Assembly (NCBI RefSeq): GCF_000003605.2
Contig: NW_003142815.1
Location: 28,020 to 51,325, forward strand
Reading direction: 5' to 3'
From: Saccoglossus kowalevskii
Lineage: Eukaryota > Hemichordata > Enteropneusta > Harrimaniidae
Length of the DNA: 23,306 nt
This document shows, piece by piece, positions 17,042 to 23,306 of this stretch (the first letter of the stretch is position 1; every line of letters starts with the position of its first letter). Made by a program: the position numbers and the translations under genes. Below the pieces are notes generated by a model. That model was not told the DNA's origin. It made no database searches and saw only the letters and a list, made by a program, of their open reading frames with translations.

Positions 17042-17217
17042 GAGCGTTCACGCACAGCTCCATAGCACGGGCTAAGAGGTCAAATACCCCGTACTAAGAA
17101 AACGTGCATGAACGCTTAGCACGGGAAAAGAAACGCCAAGTACGTATTAAATCTGGCCCGTTTTTATAATCCGGCCTAGATCCTTAGCACGGGCTAACGA
17201 AGTGTGCGTGAACGCTC
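17042..17217. mobile_element. 176-bp MITE just upstream of the ligase start
   Basis: The ends are perfect inverted repeats for 15 bp (GAGCGTTCACGCACA / TGTGCGTGAACGCTC) and imperfect for about 35 bp, ending in a CTAAG/CTTAG block. It begins 86 bp upstream of the ligase ATG, so it probably overlaps the promoter or 5' UTR. Target duplication is not clear. Confidence 0.75.
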
Positions 17218-17360
17218 ATCGTTGGAATCGCACGGTTTCGCTAAAGCCGGCCCAAGGAAATCTGGTGAAATCTGCCAAGGATTAATGTTGAGGCTTCGGC
17301 CGAATAAATGGTTCTTGGCTGGCGAAGATGGTGAACGCTTAGCACGGCTAAGTACCCAAA
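17218..17360. repeat. Sequence related to the 17042-17217 MITE
   Basis: TGAACGCTTAGCACGG near 17332 repeats the word inside the MITE near 17109, followed in both by an AAACGCC word. A second degraded copy or a duplication is likely. The overlapping short open frames on both strands are repeat sequence. Confidence 0.5.
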
Positions 17361-17419
17361 ACGCCATTGTATTCAACGTTCATTTGGAAGATTTACTATT
17401 ATATTCTGCATCGTAACCG

Positions 17420-17800
17420 TATACCTTCCTAGTTACTGTACTGAGTATAGTAATCAAAGTTAGAATGAACAGGAAGCTGTAATGAATGAATATTTTTGTA
17501 TATTTTGAAAGTTTGGACGTTCGTTGGGCTCGTACTTTATAATAATATTTATTAAGCCTTAAGAAAAGAAAAAAGAAAAGGAAAAATCATACATATCTGA
17601 AACTGAATAAAAATAAAATTGACAATACATCTCATGGTGAATTCATACTACTTTCATTTCTGTATTTCCAAAGATGTTTAAGAACTTTTTTAACCACTGC
17701 TTCCTCCTGTGCATGAAATCAAGTGAGTGTATCTGATACGCAAACATATGAGATTAAATTAAATCTTAGTCCGCACTTATTACGTCTAGCATTTCCCTGT
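17420..17800. other. Intergenic stretch, nothing recognised
   Basis: This is an AT-rich spacer with an A-rich run near 17562-17585. No coding or RNA feature was recognised. Confidence 0.6.
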
Positions 17801-17808
17801 CACAATAG

Positions 17809-17945
17809 TGGTGTTCACGCTACAGAAAGTACGGGCTACGATTTAAGCTGATTTAGGTTTTTCTCACATGTTTGCATTTCGACTAGACCCAATTGTGTCC
17901 ACGCACTGGGAGGGCCAGTCCTTGGCACGGGCTAGGGGCGCCATC
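17809..17945. repeat. Possible degraded relative of the 17 kb MITE
   Basis: GTGTTCACGCTACAG, CACGGGCTAG and GTCCACGCACTGGG resemble the end and subterminal words of the 17042-17217 element. The match is short and degenerate. Confidence 0.35.
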
Positions 17946-18157
17946 AGTCGGTGACGTTTGTTAAGCCGCTGTTTGAAGTAACTTTGATTTATGGCGTGAT
18001 GAAGTATGCTCTGTGTTTGCAAACAGCTACAGTCGTAAACCAGCATTACTCTCAGCAAAACAAAGGCATTCCCTTCATATTCATATTCTGTATACCATTG
18101 GCAGTACACCGTTCCCAGAGGTGGGGCGAGATCTGCTTACCAACCTTGCGTCGAAGA

Positions 18158-18340
18158 CCTTACTAGGGGGTCCGGGGCATGCTCCCATTTTGAAATATAG
18201 ACCCTCTGAAACGCTATTTCCTGCATTTTGAGGGACAAATTTTGATGACACGAAGGGTTTCAGCTTGATTTTAGAGCCCCCCACATTTTTTTGGAAGGGG
18301 CGACCTCACCATCTGCCCCCGTGCCGCCGCCACTGGGCAA
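18158..18340. repeat. Probable dispersed repeat (GGGGTCCGGGGCATGCTCCC type)
   Basis: The block GGGGTCCGGGGCATGCTCCC followed by ATAGACCCTCTGAAACG and CTGCATTTTGAGGG resembles an anonymous repeat I recall from several marine invertebrate genomes. Identification is from memory of the pattern only. Confidence 0.4.
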
Positions 18341-18400
18341 AGGGCAATGTCGACACTGAAACCGAAAGAGACCCGGAGTCTAGCACAGGGACTCTTCGAC

Positions 18401-18425
18401 CATGGAGCTATTTTTTAGCTCCATG
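18401..18425. repeat. Small hairpin CATGGAGCTA / TAGCTCCATG
   Basis: Ten-base arms are perfectly complementary around a T-rich loop and are flanked by CTTCGAC on both sides. Function is unknown. Confidence 0.6.
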
Positions 18426-18670
18426 CTTCGACGTATATCAATACAGAGTTACCGGATCTGAATGGGTGTATTATTTAGTATTATACGAAACATTGACATT
18501 TCACACGAACTTTTCGTTTCGATCATTGTTCTACAAATGGTCCTCAGACGTTTGATTCAAGGTGACCGTGCATTCAGATGTAGAGCATACAGTGACGTCA
18601 ATCCACCGGCCACGTCATAGTATAATAGTCGCTATGGTAACCATATGTCTGCACGCCGGGTTATTTTAAG

Positions 18671-19538
18671 CATGGAAGGTAGTAACGGAAGGAGTCACGA
18701 CGCCTATCAAGTGGCCACTTAAGCCTCTTAAAACTGGTTATTTCTTTTTGTTTCAACCCAAAGTAATCCTGATAAGGACATTGTCTAGCTCAACTTTGAT
18801 GTCGATGATAGTTTGCGATTGTTTACACAAGTAACGAGTTAGCGGAGTATGATATAACCTCGCCGATTTTTAATGTGACCATAAAATACTAGTATTATGA
18901 AACTACGGTCATCACACATGCGCACTGGGTTTGTTTAGGTGTGAAGGGTCAAAATACGTATTTCACGACTGGAAATTAAACAGATGAACGTTTGACTTCA
19001 CAAATTTCACTTGTTTTAATTATTAGCGACTGTTAATATTATCACAGAGAAAGTGTCTAGGCATGCTCTTCTTTCGATACTATCTTTTCTGTTGGTGTTC
19101 GCCGATGTCCGGTTGTCAAAAATGTTGACAGTTTCGGGCGCCAAACCTACGCACTGACAATTGTACCATTGAATAATGCAATCGACACAAGTAATCATTG
19201 ATTAAGTCTCATTACCATTACAAATACAACATTCACGATATTTCATCAGCTCTTCTTCAATCAATGTTATATCTGACACATTTTTATTAAAGTTCGCCAA
19301 GATCTCCGGAAACAACAGCATTCAAACTAGACGTTATTTTCAACATTCTACATGCGAGGTTCGACTATCGCTTCCGAACATGCTCCGAATATTACCGAAT
19401 GCTCGTGATTAGCGTAAGCCATTGTACGAAGGTGCTAAAAGCTAACAAGAACAATGTTGGTGAACAAACATTGACAAACGATCATGGGGTAAAGCTAAAA
19501 CAATAGCGTCGTGGCTCCTTCCGTTAGTACCTTCCATG
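18671..19538. mobile_element. 868-bp non-autonomous DNA transposon with 7-bp target duplication
   Basis: The direct repeat TTTTAAG flanks it at 18664-18670 and 19539-19545. The terminal inverted repeats are about 37 bp, starting CATGGAAGGTA and continuing TAACGGAAGGAG(T/C)CACGACGC, with two substitutions and one indel. The interior has only short open frames (60 codons at most), so no transposase is encoded. A 7-bp duplication excludes Tc1/mariner (TA), PIF (3 bp) and piggyBac (TTAA); MULE, P-like or Dada-like origin remains possible. The near-identical ends suggest fairly recent insertion. Confidence 0.88.
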
Positions 19539-19545
19539 TTTTAAG

Positions 19546-20130
19546 GTTCCACATTTTGGTGTATCAGAACATGGCGGTAAAATTATCTCCATGATCAGAA
19601 AAATATTTGTTGGTGTATCACGACCGTAAACAGAGACCGTGGAATCCAAGCCCATGGAATGCTGTGTATTGTGGCAAACGAATAGGAATGTTGAACACAT
19701 GGTAGAACCACAGTATATAGTAACCATTGACTTAGGGGGCTACGTGCAGCTTGTTTTGGCATCCTGGTGCTATTGGGATATTGTTGCTTTATAATAGCAA
19801 AATATTCCAATACTAGTAACACACGTGACAGTGACGGGGGAGGGGGGTAGAAATGCTAATGATAGTGAGTCTACCCCCCTGAAAGTATCGGGAGGTGTGA
19901 TTTTCTGAGAGGCCATGTCTAGTGCTTTGGCAATCAAACTCGGTCGACACAAAATTCTAAGGAAAGCATACGAAAAAGCTGTTTCTTTCATAAATTGTAG
20001 CTGGTGTTAGAGGTCTATATAAATATAAGTTCCCGCTGTTGCAGGCCAGGGAGTGACAATCTACGCATATTACCGGTAGTGCATGCAACGAATACAAAAT
20101 AACTGTTTATTATTAGTACGAATACAATCC
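19546..20130. other. Intergenic stretch, nothing recognised apart from a G-rich hairpin
   Basis: No gene was recognised. A hairpin with GGGGGGTAGA / TCTACCCCCC arms and a loop of about 18 bases lies near 19843-19880. Confidence 0.55.
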
Positions 20131-20149
20131 TTCAACCTTATTTTAATAC

Positions 20150-20242
20150 GGTCCCAGTAAACACAGCCCAGTACTACCGGGAACTACCGGTGTCATTCTC
20201 GCATCTCCCGGTAGGTCAATTCGCGCATGTAGTGGGACCCCA
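20150..20242. repeat. Short inverted repeat with ACTACCGG words
   Basis: The outer arms GGTCCCAGTA and TAGTGGGACC pair, and the interior holds CTACCGGGAACTACCGG and CCCGGTAGG words. It is probably a small foldback repeat of about 90 bp. Confidence 0.5.
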
Positions 20243-20582
20243 ATAATAGAGTGACTGTGGTACAAATAATATCGTACAACTCGACACGAGACCACCAGAA
20301 CTACTCGCCAGATCTTAGTTAGCAGTGAAACTATGTGTACATGCTTAAATATTTAAACTGTTAGAAGTAATATCTACTAGTATGCACTATTACAGTCACA
20401 GACAGACTATTGCCGGTATTGCCGGGTATCTCTTGGTTGGAACACAATTCCTCGGGATTGTGGTTGGAAGGAAGCCGACCGCAAAGTTCAAGTGAAAGGG
20501 TGTAGGTTACAGGGCAGCAGTAACCTTGAAAGTTGTAATATCTCCCAAGGTCTTTATTACGTAAAACCATGGTAAAACGTAT

Positions 20583-20746
20583 TCATATCCAATCAAGCGA
20601 GGTAATCGTTTGACAACAAGGTAGATACACGTCAGAACCACAGTGCACGTAACTAAAAACCATTTTTTAAAGTTCGGTTCACATTGCAAAACGATATTGT
20701 AACGCAACGACAAGCGGCGATCATTAAAACAATCTATTTCCGCCAT
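20583..20746 (-). CDS. Possible first exon of an unidentified single-pass membrane protein
   Basis: A minus-strand frame starting MAEIDCFNDRRLSLRYN has its ATG inside AAATGGCGGAA, a YY1-like context common at real starts. It carries one hydrophobic segment WFLVTCTVVLTCIYLVV flanked by basic residues (KK before, KRLPR after), as in a type II anchor. A candidate donor TTTTAC|GTAATA follows FY. No family was recognised and no downstream exon was found, so this may be a chance frame. Confidence 0.25.
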
Positions 20747-20934
20747 TTGGTATATAGTTAATAGCATGGAACTGTAGGTCAGTGGTGACATTGTTCCTTT
20801 TACAGAGGGACTGTGGATTCAAAACACGGACAGTAACGGAAACAACCGCAGCAGCTGCATAAGCCGCCCAGTGTCGCCATAGAAAGTAATCGAGCAATTA
20901 TTCCGCATTGCGCACGTACGTATAATATCGACTT

Positions 20935-21066
20935 ACCTAGTAAATACAGTCGGCCGGATGTCTTAGCTCCAGAAAAGAAATGTCGACAATCAATACAACG
21001 AAATAGTGCAGAGTACAGTGGTACAGCGACAGTGTTTTCATTCACAACCCATTCACAGCCCACCAT
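20935..21066 (-). CDS. Possible exon ending in a consensus donor, function unknown
   Basis: A minus-strand frame (MVGCEWVVNENTVAVPLYSA onward, with the pair CIDC) runs into CTAG|GTAAGTCG, a near-perfect donor. The protein is not recognised and acceptors downstream are weak. It could be a 5' exon of the same hypothetical gene as 20583-20746, or chance. Confidence 0.2.
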
Positions 21067-21360
21067 CACGTGACGTGTTATATCCACCAATTACCTTAAT
21101 CTTCCTACCATATTACACAGTGGCGTATTATCGATCGATAGCGCGAGGAATGCGTGAAGGGTCGCCATATACGTTTATATTGCTGTTAATGCTACGTAGG
21201 CTTGAAGGGATCGACATACCTTGGGTGAATGTGCCACAGATACGAAGTGGGGAGGTCAGACCCATGACTAATACAAACAGCCATAAATTACAGGGATATA
21301 TTTCCTGTTATGTTTAATTACGTGATACGCCTCAACTTGCTGAGGGCGATACAAACCATA

Positions 21361-21401
21361 TTTACACGATGGAGGTAATTACCTCCATGTTTACACGATG
21401 C
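21361..21401. repeat. Perfect 20-bp palindrome flanked by 11-bp direct repeats
   Basis: ATGGAGGTAATTACCTCCAT (21369-21388) is a perfect palindrome, and TTTACACGATG occurs on both sides, at about 21361-21371 and 21390-21400. Confidence 0.85.
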
Positions 21402-21413
21402 GTAAAACTGTAA

Positions 21414-22010
21414 TTGTTGGTGATCCTATTAATTAGGAAAATTACAGCGGCCAAGTCAGCTGGCGCAGATGTCGCATCGATTAGTGGTGGTATATTTCCT
21501 GACATCCGATGCACAATTAATTGCAAAACTCCAAGGAATAAAAGAGTGTGCAAATACTGGGATAAAAAGCAGATTGAAGATGAGGTACATTTCCTTATGG
21601 ACTGCAGTCTGTACAATGAACACAGAATTGAATTATTCAACTACTGTAAGGAAATTTTACAAAATTTTAGCAAATTAAAATTAATAAGTAGTAAGTAATT
21701 AATTATGGAAAATTGTACAGGAATCAGAAATGCACAATATATTCAAAAATGTATGCGAATGAGATATGAGCAGCTCCACCAAAAATAAAACTATTCTTTC
21801 CGCCAGAATTATGATTTTAATGTGATTTTTCACTTCTTAGCGTGTAGTTAGTGTATTGTATTGTACTGTACCGTATAAGTATATTGTGATTCTATATGTG
21901 TTTGTCTGTAATATTATTTAGCTTTATTGTATTTTATTTTTATACGAACATAGAACAACTCACACTTGTTTTAGTGTTGAATAAATATTATTATTAATAA
22001 TAATTAATGA
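21414..22010 (+). mobile_element. Non-LTR retrotransposon 3' end (ORF2 C-terminal relic and tail)
   Basis: The frame at 21414-21698 has the C-terminal metal-binding block of a LINE-type polyprotein: VCKYWDKKQIEDEVHFLMDC then SLYNEHRIELFNY. The second Cys of the CxxC pair is Trp here. After a stop and frame change, AQYIQKCMRMRYEQLHQK (about 21730-21789) gives the protein end. A T-rich 3' region ends in a TTATTA-type repeat near 21985-22008, as in many LINE tails. The 5' part is absent. Confidence 0.7.
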
Positions 22011-22480
22011 CATGCTTGATTGTGTTATTAAAGTGACTACCGGCAAGGAAATTATTCAAATTTCACCGTGACATTTATGAACTAGTTTACGTAATAACTT
22101 TAACATTGATGATAATGAATGTGGGACAGTCGTTACAAAGTTGGTCTAGAACTAACATATGTCAATTGTCTTCCAGTGTTGACTCTGTCGTTTGTGTTTG
22201 ATTTAAATTAAAATATAAATTGCTTGAAGTTGATAACAATTAATTGTTCGTTGAGTATGGCTAATAATGTTAGCCAGTGTTGCAGAATGTCAATTTAGGA
22301 TTTGTCTAAAAAAGTATTGACATTATTGTTCATGGCCTTGTTGGATTCCGGTTATATTATTGTCTGCAAAACAAACAAAACCTCAAATAGTACAGAATTC
22401 TGTAGCTGTACAAGTCAGTGGTTACAGATAATATGAGCATATTGAGTCACATTGGATGAGTTTAAGATTATGTCTGTTAT
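22010..22480. other. Spacer, nothing recognised
   Basis: This is an AT-rich stretch between two LINE relics, without a coding or repeat signal that I can name. Confidence 0.5.
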
Positions 22481-22544
22481 CAAGGCGACATAAAACCAGG
22501 TACCTGAGTATATAGTATCTAGGAGGCGGCGCGACAACCACTGT

Positions 22545-22680
22545 CCTTCAGTTTAACTACCTATGCGGACAATCTATTGGTTGTTTGTGCACCACGTTTA
22601 TGGAATGTGATGCCCAATCATGTTGGAACCAGTTTCTTTATTTAAGACTAATTTAAAAACGTATTTATTCAAGTAGGCAT
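22545..22680 (+). mobile_element. C-terminal relic of a second non-LTR retrotransposon
   Basis: The plus strand reads APRLWNVMPNHVGTSF, then after a one-base frame change FKTNLKTYLFK and a stop. The block order RLWN...FK..LKTYLF is the extreme C terminus of CR1/Jockey-like ORF2 proteins. It is short and broken, and upstream frames are degenerate. Confidence 0.6.
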
Positions 22681-22833
22681 ATAGTTTGTATATATTTGTT
22701 TATTTGCCCTGTTTACATTTATTCATTTAGATTTCTGTTATTAGTAGTGCATAGTGTAGTATTCTGTATTGTAGAGGTCGTGACCTTTGTTGACCTTTGC
22801 CCCCTCTACCCATGGTGCATTGTACCCTATATT

Positions 22834-22855
22834 TATTTATTTATTTATTAACACC
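22834..22855. repeat. TATT tetranucleotide repeat with adjacent C/G run
   Basis: (TATT)n is followed by TAACACCCCCCCCCTGAGGGG. On the minus strand it forms the (AATA)n tail expected at the 3' end of the minus-strand LINE at 22856-23306. Confidence 0.8.
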
Positions 22856-22981
22856 CCCCCCTGAGGGGATGAAAAGGGTTACAAATCAAATATTAGTAAA
22901 AGAAAAATAACTACATAAAAAGTAAGGGAACAAAAAAGCATTTAAAAAAAAAGAAAGATAAATTTGTATACGAGGAATGTG

Positions 22982-23306
22982 TTACTGGCTTAGTTTATTT
23001 AGGTGCTGCTGTCTTGTATTAAAACAGTTTTTTAAATATTGTGCTAAAGGAATTGACATTTTCTCGTTACTTAGTAATGATATGAATTTATTTTCATTAC
23101 TAAATTTGTAAAAATTTGGTATACATTTATTAGCTACAATGTAAAGTTTTGATCTTATTTCATTGTAATGAGGACAATTTATGACAAAATGTTGTTCATC
23201 TTCAACATGGTCATTGTCGCACATATTGCAGACTCTGTCTTTAAAATCCAAACCTATATGCCGGCCTGTTTCAATTTTCAGACAGTGGTTGCCAAGTCTA
23301 AATTTT
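22982..23306 (-). mobile_element. LINE ORF2 C-terminal fragment, runs off the right edge
   Basis: The minus-strand frame is open from the window edge to a stop at 22982. It reads KFRLGNHCLKIETGRHIG, VCNMCDNDHVEDEQHFVINC with the CxxC...H...C ligands intact, and ends AQYLKNCFNTRQQHLNKLSQ. The end matches that of the plus-strand relic at 21730-21789, so both belong to the same or sister families. About 120 bp of 3' UTR and an AATA tail follow on this strand. Its open frame suggests it is younger than the other copy. Confidence 0.75.

Noticed and set aside
17204-17416. Overlapping frames on both strands at 17.2-17.4 kb
   Set aside because: They lie in sequence related to the neighbouring MITE and show no protein family resemblance.
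18081-18284. Frames over the GGGGTCCGGGGCATG repeat
   Set aside because: They arise from a probable dispersed repeat open by chance in several frames.
1-23306. CRISPR array, operon or prokaryotic features
   Set aside because: No spaced direct-repeat array and no prokaryotic gene organisation; the spliced gene shows that the window is eukaryotic.

Overview
The window is eukaryotic: it holds a spliced gene with GT-AG introns, a 295-base assembly gap (N) inside an intron, AT-rich spacers and a dense mix of decayed retroelements and short inverted-repeat DNA transposons. The repeat types and the protein matches suggest a marine invertebrate animal (hemichordate, cephalochordate, echinoderm or mollusc); the sequence alone does not settle which.

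Main gene: one complete minus-strand gene from 16956 (ATG) to 5961 (stop). Twelve exons join in frame to 584 codons and encode an adenylate-forming acyl-CoA ligase of the 4-coumarate:CoA ligase / firefly-luciferase family. It has a P-loop ([11 protein letters not shown]), [21 protein letters not shown] and an [12 protein letters not shown] tail with the catalytic lysine. The N terminus has no acidic residue in its first 57 positions and looks like a mitochondrial presequence. The C terminus (RDI) is not a peroxisomal PTS1.

Layout: 1-2340 is a decayed Ty3/Gypsy element (minus strand, gag-protease-RT, cut by the left edge). 2341-5960 is non-coding, with small repeats and two microsatellites. 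5961-16956 is the ligase gene. Its introns carry a dead RTE-type LINE fragment (intron 11), an inverted-repeat element that contains the exon 10 splice donor (intron 10), a foldback element with a reiterated motif (intron 9), a 450-bp element with an 8-bp duplication plus a hairpin (intron 6), and two copies of one MITE in opposite orientation (introns 6 and 1) flanking exons 2-6. 17042-18330 holds further short repeats, the first only 86 bp upstream of the ligase ATG. 18671-19538 is an 868-bp non-autonomous DNA transposon with a clean 7-bp target duplication. 20583-20746 is a possible first exon of an unidentified membrane protein. 21414-23306 holds C-terminal relics of non-LTR retrotransposons in both orientations.

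The most interesting signal is not a new protein but how transposons sit relative to the splice sites of the ligase gene. One donor lies at the edge of a hairpin, one donor is non-consensus, and inverted MITE copies flank a block of five exons, an architecture known to favour circular RNA.
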